From positions 1 to 64,000 of the forward strand of contig NZ_ALJC01000038.1 in assembly GCF_000282975.1 (NCBI RefSeq): DNA of 64,000 bases. The letters run 5' to 3'. Positions 35,043-43,778 of the stretch are shown here, in pieces. Each line of letters starts with the position of its first letter. Positions within the stretch are counted from its first letter, which is position 1. This DNA is from Pseudomonas psychrophila HA-4. Its GTDB lineage: Bacteria > Pseudomonadota > Gammaproteobacteria > Pseudomonadales > Pseudomonadaceae. The position numbers were made by a program, and so were the translations under genes. Under the pieces are notes generated by a model, which did no database searches, was not told the origin of the DNA, and was given only the letters and a program-made list of their open reading frames with translations.

Positions 35043-36368
35043 CTAGTCCTTGGTGTCCGAGTGCTTACGCAATTTAAAGGCTTGAAAGCGGATCAGTCTG
35101 TCGGCATCCAGCAAAATCTGATGTTGCTCGCCATAAAACTTGGCCAGCTTGTTGCGCAAGGCGCCACCTTCAACGCTTTCGTGGCTACCGTTTTCTATTT
35201 TGGCGATGTAGTCGGCCAGCCACTGCGCTTCCTCGACTGGCGGGATAGGGTTGACGCCCATGATGTCGTTGAGTGCGACGGCACTTTCAATGCCTTTGAC
35301 TTCCTGTAAGGGCGAAACAGCTTGCCATTGTCCTGCTGTGTCCTGAAACACTACGCGGATATTGCTTCTGGTGACGGTAGAAAGTACCTGTGGGCTGTGA
35401 GTGCTGATGATGAACTGTATGTTTGGGAATGCTTTGCGCAAACTGACAATTACGCGCTGCTGCCAGGCCGGGTGCAAGTGCAGATCAACTTCGTCAATCA
35501 AAACAATGCCGGTTGTCTCGCGGGGTGCTCTGTCCTTGAGATGCCCATTCAAGCGCGTGCAACGCAGTGCCAAGTCAGCCGCCAGGGTGATCATTGCCCG
35601 CACACCATCACTCAGCAAGCTCAGGGGCAAGGAGCCGTGGTCAGGGTGTGACATGGCCAGCTCTTCAAATATCAAGCTGTAATGAAATCCAAACCAGCCT
35701 TCTTCTGTCATCACTTCATTGACAGCATCACTGATGCCCTGCAGGCGAGGCGTGAGGTTGGAGTGCTCATAGCCCGCATGTTGCGTTTGTTGGATGGCCG
35801 CAAGCGTAGCTTTTTTCATCCATTCTTGTAGTTGGACAAAGGTTGAGAACACTGAAAGGCAGTCTTCATAGCCCGCGGTACGGCTTTCAGTCAGAACTGC
35901 TTTTGTGGATACGTTTTTGTGGCTGACCCAAAGACGCCTGGAGCTGTAGTACCGAACGACAGGAAGCGAAACCTCGGAATCTGTTCTCAGCATTGTCTGG
36001 AGTTCTCTGCCCCAGGTTGCTAGCGGTTCGGCCTCTCTGGTAGTTGTACGACTCTTCGGGCCATTTAAGGCTCGCTGCCATTGCACATCGGGGGTGTTCA
36101 TCTCGGCCTTGATAATGACCGGGAATTGCTGCTCATTTTCGAAGCCTTTGCCCACCCTGAGGTAACGGGCATCAGTGCGCTCAATATGCTTGGATATGCC
36201 TTGATCGAACGCTCCTACAAAAGGCCCGAGAGCCGCCACAATGGCCTCTAGAACGGTGGTTTTGCCTTGGCCGTTACGCGCTGCGATTACTGTCAGTTCG
36301 GGGTGGAAATCGATGTCGAAATCGGCAAAGCGACGGTAATTCATGAGGCTGAGTTTGGTGAGGTTCAT
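35043..36368 (-). CDS. ptuA: AAA/ABC-type ATPase of a Septu-type defence system (PtuA-like)
   Basis: This is a 441-residue SMC/OLD-like ATPase. Walker A is NGQGKTT (32-38), the signature-like LLSDG is at 251-255, Walker B IVLIDEVDLHLHP at 288-300, and the H-loop STHSP at 322-326. The insertion between Walker A and the signature is mainly helical. The IDEVDLHLHPAWQQ segment is characteristic of PtuA and related defence ATPases. A short C-terminal helical tail follows. It is first in the two-gene minus-strand operon, with 324 bases of upstream sequence that contain twin palindromes. Codon usage is less GC-rich than its neighbours, suggesting acquisition. Confidence 0.85.
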   Translation of the reverse strand: MNLTKLSLMNYRRFADFDIDFHPELTVIAARNGQGKTTVLEAIVAALGPFVGAFDQGISKHIERTDARYLRVGKGFENEQQFPVIIKAEMNTPDVQWQRALNGPKSRTTTREAEPLATWGRELQTMLRTDSEVSLPVVRYYSSRRLWVSHKNVSTKAVLTESRTAGYEDCLSVFSTFVQLQEWMKKATLAAIQQTQHAGYEHSNLTPRLQGISDAVNEVMTEEGWFGFHYSLIFEELAMSHPDHGSLPLSLLSDGVRAMITLAADLALRCTRLNGHLKDRAPRETTGIVLIDEVDLHLHPAWQQRVIVSLRKAFPNIQFIISTHSPQVLSTVTRSNIRVVFQDTAGQWQAVSPLQEVKGIESAVALNDIMGVNPIPPVEEAQWLADYIAKIENGSHESVEGGALRNKLAKFYGEQHQILLDADRLIRFQAFKLRKHSDTKD

Positions 36369-36692
36369 AGGCTCTTTTCTGGCTGAGTAGTGCGGCCCGT
36401 CAGCTCTGCAGCTCTATGGTTGCTGGCTGCCCCTAGAGCGCGGAACAATGTAGGCGCACATACTAACAGTGCTTAACTGCATGCGGTGTGCCCTGACCCT
36501 TTCTAGGGTAGGTCAGTGTCATGCGGCATGACAGAACATCCTGATTTGTGGGCTGGCAATCAAGCGGCTATCTTTTGCGGAGAGAGATGAACGCGGGCCA
36601 AGGAATTTTTACTGCTGCTCGCGTTCTAACGCCCTACAGAGGTCTATTGCCAGAAACCTCTGCCCCCAGAAAGATTGATCAGGAGCTTCACC
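36369..36692. other. Divergent intergenic region between ptuA and the OmpA lipoprotein gene
   Basis: This 324-base region should contain both promoters. It holds the palindromes at 36493-36533 and no credible gene; an open frame starting at 36585 runs into the lipoprotein gene in another frame and looks spurious. Confidence 0.5.
36493..36533. promoter_or_regulatory. Twin palindromes, possible operator
   Basis: CTGACCCT...AGGG-TA-GGTCAG (36493-36516) is directly followed by the perfect TGTCATGC-G-GCATGACA palindrome (36517-36533). They lie about 125-165 bases upstream of ptuA and 160-200 bases upstream of the lipoprotein gene. They could bind a dimeric regulator or act as a bidirectional hairpin; the sequence alone does not decide. 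Confidence 0.45.
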
Positions 36693-37415
36693 ATGTTCAC
36701 CTCCCGTCGTTTGATTATTGCTGCAAGTGCGATTGCCTTGTTAGCCGGCTGCGCCTCGCCAAACCCGTACAGCAACCAAGGGCAAGGACAGGGTTCTTCG
36801 GGCATGAGTAAAACAGCCACTTACGGTGGTCTGGGGGCCTTGGCCGGTGCTGTTGCAGGTGCTGCCATCGACCATAACAATCGTGGCAAGGGCGCATTGA
36901 TTGGCGCTGCCGTGGCGGGTCTGGGTGCTGCGGGTTATGGCTACTATGCAGACAAGCAAGAAGCGGCGTTGCGTGCCAGCATGGCTAACACGGGGGTTGA
37001 GGTTCAGCGCCAAGGCGACAACATTACCTTGGTGATGCCTGGCAACATTACGTTTGCGACCAGCTCGGCGAACATCGCGCCAAGCTTCTATCAGCCGCTT
37101 AACAGCCTTGCTAACTCGCTGAAGCAGTTGAATGGCCAGCAGCAGATCCAAATCGTGGGTTACACCGATAGCACCGGCAATCTCGCCTTCAACCAGCAGT
37201 TGTCGCAACAACGTGCGCAAAGCGTCGCGACGTATTTGACGTCCCAGGGTGTCAGCGGTCAGTACCTTTCGGTCATCGGTAAAGGTCCTGCAGATCCGAT
37301 TGCCAGCAACGCCACCCCAGACGGCCGCGCTCAGAATCGCCGGGTGCAGATCACTCTGGCGCCTATCCCAGGTATGAATTACCAGCAACAAGGCCAGGTT
37401 CAGCAGTACCCGTAA
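36693..37415 (+). CDS. OmpA-family lipoprotein with glycine-zipper segment
   Basis: This is a 240-residue outer-membrane lipoprotein. The lipobox LLAGC gives C20, then a glycine-rich, possibly membrane-spanning region (about 45-90, GALAGAVAGAAIDHNNRGKGALIGAAVAG), then a C-terminal OmpA domain (about 115-230) with the peptidoglycan-binding residues in YTDSTGNLAFNQQLSQQRAQSV and NRRVQI. This is the YiaD type. It tethers the outer membrane to peptidoglycan. ATG 36693 follows AGGAGCTTCACC. Confidence 0.9.
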   Translation: MFTSRRLIIAASAIALLAGCASPNPYSNQGQGQGSSGMSKTATYGGLGALAGAVAGAAIDHNNRGKGALIGAAVAGLGAAGYGYYADKQEAALRASMANTGVEVQRQGDNITLVMPGNITFATSSANIAPSFYQPLNSLANSLKQLNGQQQIQIVGYTDSTGNLAFNQQLSQQRAQSVATYLTSQGVSGQYLSVIGKGPADPIASNATPDGRAQNRRVQITLAPIPGMNYQQQGQVQQYP

Positions 37416-37462
37416 CGTGGCGGATGGAGTCGCAGCCTTCGGCAGCGGCTACAGCATCAACA

Positions 37463-37497
37463 AAAAGCCCCGCGATCATTGATCGCGGGGCTTTTTA
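37463..37497. terminator. Bidirectional terminator
   Basis: AAAAAGCCCCGCGATC pairs perfectly with GATCGCGGGGCTTTTT around ATT. It serves the OmpA lipoprotein gene on the plus strand and the zapG gene on the minus strand. Confidence 0.92.
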
Positions 37498-37518
37498 TTG
37501 AGCGCTTTGCCGGATGAA

Positions 37519-37953
37519 TTACTTCTTCAGGCCGTAATGCTCATCGAGCATACCGGGGGCATTCGGGGTTTTGGGGGCGTAGTCCTTTGGCGGCTCGGCG
37601 CTGTGCGGCGGGGTTAGGCGCTCGCGATGCGGTTGTGGCGCGTCAGAGTGCAGAGCGGCCAGCAGGCGTTGGCGAGTTTGCTCGTCTAGGGCCAAATGGT
37701 TGGCGCCCTCGGCGAGGTGGTCTTGCACCTCCTGGTAGCTCTGAGTGAGTTTTTTCACCAGCGTGGCAGTGCTGTTGAAGTGGGTAACCACTTCACTTTG
37801 ATAATTATCAAAACGTTCCTGGATGTCGTCCAACTGACGCTGCGTGCGGCTAGGTGCGGCGTTCGGCAGCAGACGGGCAATCAGAAAACCAATAGCGACA
37901 CCGGCAACCAGGGCGAGAGTCGGCAACAACCAAATCAAGAGCGAGTGTTCCAC
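37519..37953 (-). CDS. zapG: ZapG/YhcB-family (DUF1043) inner-membrane division protein
   Basis: This is a 144-residue protein with one N-terminal membrane helix (LLIWLLPTLALVAGVAIGFLIARLL) and a cytoplasmic coiled coil (about 35-90). The disordered proline-rich C-terminus ends DEHYGLKK. YhcB/ZapG interacts with the divisome and elongasome and affects cell shape and envelope synthesis. It starts with GTG 37953 after AGGAAGGA. It is divergent from the hydrolase-trpS-zapE run, the same arrangement as in P. aeruginosa (PA4441-PA4438). Confidence 0.88.
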   Translation of the reverse strand: MEHSLLIWLLPTLALVAGVAIGFLIARLLPNAAPSRTQRQLDDIQERFDNYQSEVVTHFNSTATLVKKLTQSYQEVQDHLAEGANHLALDEQTRQRLLAALHSDAPQPHRERLTPPHSAEPPKDYAPKTPNAPGMLDEHYGLKK

Positions 37954-38092
37954 GAGTCCTTCCTCTATAAACGGCTTTGCTTTACGTTAACGGCTCGGAC
38001 CTGCGCTGTATACCGCGATGCACTCGCAAATATGTCAGACAGAATCTATCAGCTAGACGTGTCGACCCAGTTTGGGGTCACGGAGTTCCTTC

Positions 38093-38728
38093 TTGCTTAC
38101 CCGCGAAACCCCTGTAGTGATTGATGGCCCGGTTGGCCAATTGGAAGCTTTATACCTTGATTCTGTTGAGCCGCGTGGCCTTGCGCTGTTGTGCCATCCC
38201 AACCCGGTACAGGGTGGGACGATGATGAATAAAGTGGTCTCGACCCTGCAGCGCACTGCTCGCGATGCTGGTCTGATTACGTTGCGATTTAATTACCGCG
38301 GCGTCGGCGCCAGTGCCGGGAGTCACGACATGGGCACCGGCGAAGTCGACGATGCGCTGGCAGCCGCCCATTGGTTGCGCGCCCAACATCCTGAATTACC
38401 GCTGACGTTGCTCGGTTTTTCATTCGGTGGTTTTGTCGCGGCAAGCCTGGGCGGCCGACTTGAGGCGCAGGGCGAAAGCCTGTCGCGGTTGTTCATGGTG
38501 GCACCCGCAGTGATGCGTTTGCGTGATGAAGACGCGCTGCCGCAGACATGCCCGATCACAGTGATCCAGCCCGAAACTGACGAAGTAATTGATCCTCAAC
38601 GGGTCTATGACTGGTCAAAAAATCTCTCGCGCCCCCATGAGCTGCTGAAAGTGGCAGAATGCGGACACTTTTTTCACGGCAAGCTGCCTGAACTCAAAGA
38701 GTTGGTAGCGCCACGCCTTTCAAATTGA
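38093..38728 (+). CDS. Alpha/beta hydrolase
   Basis: This is a 211-residue serine hydrolase of the dienelactone hydrolase-like family. The oxyanion-hole region HPNPVQGGTM, nucleophile elbow GFSFGG, acidic residue in ETDEVIDP and histidine in CGHFFHGK form a complete catalytic set. The physiological substrate is unknown. I chose TTG 38093 with CGGAG seven bases upstream; TTG 38072 would add seven residues. The gene ends 24 bases before trpS and may be co-transcribed. Confidence 0.82.
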   Translation: MLTRETPVVIDGPVGQLEALYLDSVEPRGLALLCHPNPVQGGTMMNKVVSTLQRTARDAGLITLRFNYRGVGASAGSHDMGTGEVDDALAAAHWLRAQHPELPLTLLGFSFGGFVAASLGGRLEAQGESLSRLFMVAPAVMRLRDEDALPQTCPITVIQPETDEVIDPQRVYDWSKNLSRPHELLKVAECGHFFHGKLPELKELVAPRLSN

Positions 38729-38752
38729 TTGCAGCCTGATAAGCGATTAGCC

Positions 38753-40108
38753 ATGACCACTCGTACTCGTATCCTCACCGGTATCACCACCACCGGCACG
38801 CCGCACTTGGGTAACTACGCCGGGGCCATTCGCCCGGCAATCGTTGCCAGCCGTGACAGCAATGCCGATTCGTTTTACTTTTTGGCCGACTATCACGCCC
38901 TGATCAAATGTGATGACCCGCAGCGCATTCAGCGTTCGCGTCAGGAAATCGCAGCGACGTGGCTGGCGGCCGGTCTGGATGTTGAGCGTGTGACGTTCTA
39001 CCGCCAGTCAGACATCCCGGAGATCCCGGAACTGGCGTGGCTGCTGACCTGTGTAGCGGCCAAGGGCTTGCTCAACCGTGCACATGCCTACAAAGCCTCT
39101 GTCGACAAGAACCTGGAAAACGGCGAAGACCCGGATGCGGGCGTCTCCATGGGTCTGTACAGCTACCCGGTATTGATGGCGGCGGACATTTTGATGTTCA
39201 ACGCGCACAAAGTGCCGGTCGGTCGTGACCAAATTCAGCACGTTGAAATGGCCCGTGACATTGGTCAACGCTTTAACCATCTGTTCGGCAATGGCAAAGA
39301 TTTCTTCGCCATGCCTGAGGCCTTGATCGAAGAAAGCGTGGCCACTTTGCCGGGCCTTGATGGTCGCAAAATGTCGAAAAGCTACGACAACACCATTCCG
39401 TTGTTCAGCAGCGCTAAAGACATGAAAAGCGCGATTTCGCGGATCGTGACCGACTCCCGCGCGCCTGGCGAAGCCAAAGACCCGGACAACTCGCACCTGT
39501 TTACCTTGTATCAGGCGTTCTCGACGCCTGAGCAGTCCGCTGAGTTCCGCAGTGAGCTGTTGCAAGGCTTGGGCTGGGGCGAGGCTAAAGAGCGTTTGTT
39601 CAAGCTGCTGGACGCAGAACTGGGCGAGTCCCGCGAGCGTTACCACGACTTGATGTCGCGTCCTTCAGATATGGAAGACATCCTGCAAGCCGGTGCCCAA
39701 AAAGCCCGTAAAACGGCGACGCCGTTCTTGGCAGAGCTGCGTGAGGCTGTTGGCCTGCGTTCGTTCGTGAGTGCTGCACAGACCGCAACATCGACCAAGA
39801 AGAAAGCCGCCAAAGGTCCGCGCTTTGTCAGCTTCCGTGACGAAGACGGCAGTTTCCGCTTCCGCCTGTTGGCCTCCGATGGTGAGCAACTGCTGCTGTC
39901 GCGCAGCTTCGCCGATGGCAAAACCGCAGGTCAGGTGACCAAGCAACTGCAATCGGGCGAAGCGCTGGATGTGCGTGCTGATGGCTTGAGCTTCAGCGTT
40001 TGGTTGGAGGATGCGTGTGTTGCAGACAGTCCGGCATTTGCCGATGACGCGACGCGTGATGCGGCAATTGAAGCACTGCGGCTGGCATTGGTGCCCGCTC
40101 AAGACTGA
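38753..40108 (+). CDS. trpS: Tryptophan--tRNA ligase with C-terminal extension
   Basis: This class I synthetase charges tRNA-Trp. In 451 residues it has the HIGH-type motif PHLG (17-20) and KMSKS (206-210). E. coli TrpS is 334 residues; here about 110 residues are added at the C-terminus, after a lysine/alanine linker. That part ([20 protein letters not shown]) resembles the DUF1508/YegP fold. Pseudomonas TrpS proteins are generally of this longer length. ATG 38753 begins the homologous part; no strong ribosome site precedes it. Confidence 0.95.
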   Translation: MTTRTRILTGITTTGTPHLGNYAGAIRPAIVASRDSNADSFYFLADYHALIKCDDPQRIQRSRQEIAATWLAAGLDVERVTFYRQSDIPEIPELAWLLTCVAAKGLLNRAHAYKASVDKNLENGEDPDAGVSMGLYSYPVLMAADILMFNAHKVPVGRDQIQHVEMARDIGQRFNHLFGNGKDFFAMPEALIEESVATLPGLDGRKMSKSYDNTIPLFSSAKDMKSAISRIVTDSRAPGEAKDPDNSHLFTLYQAFSTPEQSAEFRSELLQGLGWGEAKERLFKLLDAELGESRERYHDLMSRPSDMEDILQAGAQKARKTATPFLAELREAVGLRSFVSAAQTATSTKKKAAKGPRFVSFRDEDGSFRFRLLASDGEQLLLSRSFADGKTAGQVTKQLQSGEALDVRADGLSFSVWLEDACVADSPAFADDATRDAAIEALRLALVPAQD

Positions 40109-40150
40109 GAAAGTGCGACGTTTCGTCTCAGGTTTGATTGCCATTCCCTA

Positions 40151-40180
40151 GGGCCGTCGCTACAGTGTCGGCCCGTTTTT
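40151..40180 (+). terminator. Possible terminator between trpS and zapE
   Basis: GGGCCG (40151-40156) pairs with CGGCCC (40169-40174), followed by GTTTTTG. The stem is only six pairs with a 12-base loop, so termination may be partial. Confidence 0.45.
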
Positions 40181-40199
40181 GTTGCCTTGCTAACGAATT

Positions 40200-41294
40200 A
40201 TGACGCCTCTAGAACGATATCAAGTTGATCTGAAACGCCCGGACTTCTTCCACGATGCCGCTCAGGAAAACGCTGTGCGCCATTTGCAGCGTCTGTATGA
40301 CGATCTGGTAGCAGCCTCGCAGAGCAAGCCTGGTTTGCTGGGCAAGCTATTTGGCAAAAAAGAACAGGCACCCGTCAAAGGCTTGTACTTCTGGGGCGGT
40401 GTTGGCCGGGGTAAGACTTATCTGGTCGATACGTTCTTTGATGCGCTGCCGTTCAAGCAGAAGGTACGTACGCACTTCCACCGCTTTATGAAGCGTGTAC
40501 ACGAAGAAATGCGCACGCTGCCTGGCGAAAAAAACCCGCTGACCATCATTGCCAAGCGTTTTTCTGATGAGGCGCGGGTGATTTGTTTCGACGAATTTTT
40601 TGTGTCGGACATTACGGACGCCATGATTCTCGGCACCTTGATGGAAGAGCTGTTCAAAAACGGCGTCACCTTGGTTGCAACCTCGAACATCGTGCCAGAC
40701 GGTCTATACAAAGACGGTCTGCAACGTGCGCGCTTCTTGCCGGCGATTGCGCTGATCAAGCAGAACACCGAGATCGTCAACGTCGACAGTGGCGTGGACT
40801 ATCGCTTGCGCCATCTGGAACAAGCCGAGCTGTTCCACTTCCCGCTCAATGAAGCTTCCGAAGCGAGCCTGCGCGAGAGCTTTAAAGCGCTGACGCACAA
40901 TTCCTCGCGGGCGGTTGAGAACGATGACCTGATCATTGAGAATCGAACCATCCGCGCGCTTCGCACCTGCGATGACGTGGCCTGGTTTGACTTTCGTGAG
41001 CTGTGTGACGGCCCGCGCAGCCAGAACGACTACATTGAGCTCGGCAAAATATTCAACGCCGTGATCCTCAGCGGCGTCGAGCAAATGGACGTTAAAACTG
41101 ACGACATCGCCCGTCGCTTTATCAACATGGTCGACGAGTTCTATGACCGTGGCGTCAAGCTAATCATTTCGGCTGAAGTGGAGCTCAAAGACCTCTACAA
41201 AGGCGGTCGCTTGAACTTCGAGTTCCAGCGTACCTTGAGCCGCTTGCTTGAGATGCAATCCCACGAATACCTGACGCGGGCGCACAAGCCTTAA
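40200..41294 (+). CDS. zapE: Cell-division protein ZapE (AFG1-like ATPase)
   Basis: This is a cytoplasmic AAA-type ATPase of 364 residues that associates with the Z-ring and influences FtsZ bundling in E. coli. Walker A is GGVGRGKT (about 69-76), Walker B is VICFDEFFVSD, and the sensor region is LVATSNIVPDGLYKDGLQR. The length matches the family (375 in E. coli). The ATG at 40200 lacks a strong ribosome site. The genomic place next to trpS matches P. aeruginosa PA4438/PA4439. Confidence 0.93.
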   Translation: MTPLERYQVDLKRPDFFHDAAQENAVRHLQRLYDDLVAASQSKPGLLGKLFGKKEQAPVKGLYFWGGVGRGKTYLVDTFFDALPFKQKVRTHFHRFMKRVHEEMRTLPGEKNPLTIIAKRFSDEARVICFDEFFVSDITDAMILGTLMEELFKNGVTLVATSNIVPDGLYKDGLQRARFLPAIALIKQNTEIVNVDSGVDYRLRHLEQAELFHFPLNEASEASLRESFKALTHNSSRAVENDDLIIENRTIRALRTCDDVAWFDFRELCDGPRSQNDYIELGKIFNAVILSGVEQMDVKTDDIARRFINMVDEFYDRGVKLIISAEVELKDLYKGGRLNFEFQRTLSRLLEMQSHEYLTRAHKP

Positions 41295-41315
41295 TTTGTG
41301 GCCTGGCCCCGGGTT

Positions 41316-41366
41316 TGGCTCGCGATCTTATGATTTTCAAAAGATCGCGAGGTGAGCTCGCTCCAT
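41316..41366. repeat. REP-like palindrome
   Basis: TGGCTCGCGATCTT and AAGATCGCGAG...AGCTCGCTCC form an inverted pair separated by about 10 bases. It lies between zapE and the convergent GlxA-type gene and could form a transcript-end hairpin. Confidence 0.65.
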
Positions 41367-41375
41367 CAACGGGAG

Positions 41376-42371
41376 TCAGGCGGCTTGTTGAAACTGTTGT
41401 CGGTATTGGTTGGGTGACAGCTCTGTGTGCTGGCGAAACAGCCGTGCAAAGAAGCTGGCGTCGTCGTAGCCCACGTCATAACTGATGGTCTTGATGCTCT
41501 TGCGGGTCGCGGACAGCAAGCCCTTGGCCGTTTCTATGCGCAGCCGCTGCAAGTAGTGCAGGGGTTTATCGCCCGTGGCGATCTGGAAGCGACGCATGAA
41601 GTTACGGATGCTCATACCGTGTTCACGTGCCACGTCTTCGAAGCGAAACTTGTCGGCGAAGTGCTCTTCGAGCCAATGCTGAATCTGCAAAATAATCACG
41701 TCTTGATGCAGCTTTTGCCCACCGAAGCCAATGCGCCCCGGTGAGTAGTTGCGCTGTACTTCATACAAAATATCGCGGGCCACGGCCTGGGCGATATTGG
41801 CGCCGCAGAAGCGTTCAATCAAATAAATGTACAGGTCGCAGGCCGAAGTCGGACCGCCCGCGCAGTACAGGTTGTCGGCGTCGGTGAGATGTTTGTCTTG
41901 ATTGAGGTGTACCTGCGGGAAGCGTTCAGCGAAGGTGTTGAAAAATCGCCAGTACGTAGTGGCTTCTTTGCCGTTAAGTAGCCCGGCTTCGGCCAGCCAG
42001 AACACCCCGGTGGCCTCTGCGCACAGTACTGCGCCGCGTGCATGTTGCTCGCGCAGCCACGGCATGATTTGCGGGTAGCGCTGGCAGAGGGCGTCAAAGT
42101 CGTCCCAGAAGGTCGGGAGGATGATGATGTCAGAGTCTTCAAGGCCGCCATCGACCGGAATCATGACATTGCTGAAGCTGCTGACGGGCTGGCCGTCAGG
42201 GCTGACGATTCGGGTTTCGAAGCTTGCATTGAGCCCTTGGCCCATTTGCTTGCCGTGGCGCAGGCTAGCCAGATGAAAAAAATCCTTGGCTTGCATCAGG
42301 GTCGAGGCGAACACTCGATCAATGGCCAAAATGCTGACGCGCCGTAAGGGCGTGGAGAGTTGATTAGACAT
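41376..42371 (-). CDS. GlxA-family AraC-type regulator with DJ-1/PfpI domain
   Basis: This is a 331-residue transcription regulator. The N-terminal class I glutamine-amidotransferase-like domain (about 10-180) has a cysteine at the nucleophile elbow (VLCAEATGVFWLAEAGLL). The C-terminal AraC-type double helix-turn-helix follows (FEDVAREHGMSIRNFMRRFQIATGDKPLHYLQRLR ... ISYDVGYDDASFFARLFRQ). Pseudomonas relatives such as GbdR, CdhR and ArgR control amino-acid or betaine use. No obvious target is adjacent. ATG 42371 begins the domain; the frame extends upward without a better start. Confidence 0.87.
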   Translation of the reverse strand: MSNQLSTPLRRVSILAIDRVFASTLMQAKDFFHLASLRHGKQMGQGLNASFETRIVSPDGQPVSSFSNVMIPVDGGLEDSDIIILPTFWDDFDALCQRYPQIMPWLREQHARGAVLCAEATGVFWLAEAGLLNGKEATTYWRFFNTFAERFPQVHLNQDKHLTDADNLYCAGGPTSACDLYIYLIERFCGANIAQAVARDILYEVQRNYSPGRIGFGGQKLHQDVIILQIQHWLEEHFADKFRFEDVAREHGMSIRNFMRRFQIATGDKPLHYLQRLRIETAKGLLSATRKSIKTISYDVGYDDASFFARLFRQHTELSPNQYRQQFQQAA

Positions 42372-42466
42372 GATTTGATTATTCTTATAGGTGAAATTGG
42401 TCAACTTACGGCTGGATCGTCTTATGTTTTTTCCTGTGTGTCTAGGGGGCGGGAGGCGTACCCAAT

Positions 42467-42492
42467 AGGTAGGAGCCAATTTGCTCCTACCT
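42467..42492. repeat. Perfect palindrome in the gap between AKR and GlxA-type genes
   Basis: AGGTAGGAGC pairs with GCTCCTACCT around CAATTT. The TAGGAGC core resembles the outer half of the local REP elements, so it is probably a minimal REP derivative. It sits 11 bases beyond the aldo/keto reductase stop codon on the minus strand and may end that transcript, though it lacks a U run. Confidence 0.55.
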
Positions 42493-42502
42493 GGGTTGTG
42501 GG

Positions 42503-43543
42503 TTAAGGCGCCGGGTTTGGCTGGGCCTTGTGAATGGCTTCAATGCCGGCGAGCACGTCATCCGAGAGCTTCAGGTCGAAGCTTGCGATGTTGCTTTGCA
42601 GTTGCTCTAGGGTGGTCGCGCCGATGATGTTGCTGGTCACGAAAGGTTGTTGGTTGACATACGCCAAGGCCATTTGTGCAGGGTCTAGCCCGTGCTCACG
42701 TGCCAGCGCTACATAGCGTTCGCTGGCAGCCACAGCTTGTGGGTTTGAGTAGCGCGAGAAGCGGCTGAAAAGGCTCAGACGGCCTTTTGGCGGGCGGGCG
42801 CCGCCAGCGTACTTGCCGGTCAGCATGCCGAACGCCAGGGGCGAGTAGGCGAGCAGCCCGCAGTGTTCGCGAATGGCGATTTCGGCAAGGCCGACTTCAA
42901 AGCTGCGATTGAGCAGGTTGTAGGGGTTTTGGATCGAGACGGCGCGAGGCCAACCACGGCTCTCGGCTAGTTGCAGGAACTTCATGGTTGCCCAAGGCGT
43001 TTCGTTGGACAGGCCGATGTGACGGATTTTGCCGGCTTTGACCTGTTCGTCCAGTGCTTCGAGGGTGTCTTCCAGCGGGGTAAAGTCTTCCTCTGCGTTG
43101 TGCGTGTAACCCAGTTGACCAAAGAAATTGGTGCTGCGCTCAGGCCAGTGCAGTTGGTAAAGGTCGATCCAGTCGGTTTGCAGGCGTTTGAGGCTGGCAT
43201 CCAGCGCTTGCACGATGTGGGTGCGGTTGTGCTTGAGCCGGCCGTCACGGATGTAGTCGATGCCGTTGCCAGGGCCGGCAATTTTGCTGGCCAGTACCCA
43301 GTCTGCACGGTCACCGCGCGCTTTGAACCAGTTACCGATGTAACGCTCGGTGGTGGCGTAGGTATCAGCCTTGGGCGGCACCGGGTACATTTCGGCGGTG
43401 TCGAGGAAGTTGATCCCGGCGTTTTTAGCGTATTCGATTTGTGCGAAGGCTTCATCTTGGGTGTTTTGCTCACCCCACGTCATGGTGCCGAGGGCGATTG
43501 CACTTACTTTCAGGTTGCTGCGGCCAAGCGGGCGATAGTCCAT
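42503..43543 (-). CDS. Aldo/keto reductase, Tas type
   Basis: This is an NADP(H)-dependent oxidoreductase of 346 residues with a TIM-barrel fold. The catalytic tetrad is recognisable: D in INFLDTAEMYP, Y in the same segment, K in VLASKIAG and H in LYQLHWPERS. The start MDYRPLGRSNLKVSAIALGTMTWGEQN is close to E. coli Tas. The substrate is unknown. A run of REP-like sequence follows the gene, and rplM begins 246 bases upstream in the opposite direction. Confidence 0.9.
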   Translation of the reverse strand: MDYRPLGRSNLKVSAIALGTMTWGEQNTQDEAFAQIEYAKNAGINFLDTAEMYPVPPKADTYATTERYIGNWFKARGDRADWVLASKIAGPGNGIDYIRDGRLKHNRTHIVQALDASLKRLQTDWIDLYQLHWPERSTNFFGQLGYTHNAEEDFTPLEDTLEALDEQVKAGKIRHIGLSNETPWATMKFLQLAESRGWPRAVSIQNPYNLLNRSFEVGLAEIAIREHCGLLAYSPLAFGMLTGKYAGGARPPKGRLSLFSRFSRYSNPQAVAASERYVALAREHGLDPAQMALAYVNQQPFVTSNIIGATTLEQLQSNIASFDLKLSDDVLAGIEAIHKAQPNPAP

Positions 43544-43713
43544 CGGTCACTCCTTCGGGTAAAGAATCATAAAAGCAGGTTGTAATTTTTTGTGCAATCT
43601 GGATAATCGTCGACCTCTTTCTGCAGTGGAAGTGATGCGCCGCCTGCCGAAGAATCTTGCCGTTGAACGGACGCGCTGACCCGAGCCCCCGATAGCGTCT
43701 GTATCCGGCTGCC

Positions 43714-43778
43714 TTTGACTTGTCAAAGTACGCACTATTCAGTAAGATCTGCCGTCTAATTTACAGGGCGGCCCCTGA
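43714..43778 (+). promoter_or_regulatory. Putative rplM promoter and leader hairpin
   Basis: TTTGACTT (43714-43721) and TATTCA (43736-43741) form a weak -35/-10 pair with 15-16 bases between them. The leader contains CAGGG (43764-43768) pairing with CCCTG (43773-43777), which touches the GAGG ribosome site. A hairpin at this place is consistent with L13 feedback control as known in E. coli, but the match is not demonstrated. Confidence 0.35.

Noticed and set aside
34291..36692. A retron containing the ATPase and HNH genes
   Set aside because: No reverse transcriptase gene or msr/msd-like RNA is present on either side; the pair is better read as stand-alone Septu.
36585..36811. Open frame running into the OmpA lipoprotein gene
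   Set aside because: It is out of frame with the lipoprotein, has no homologous character, and the lipoprotein has a good ribosome site and lipobox.
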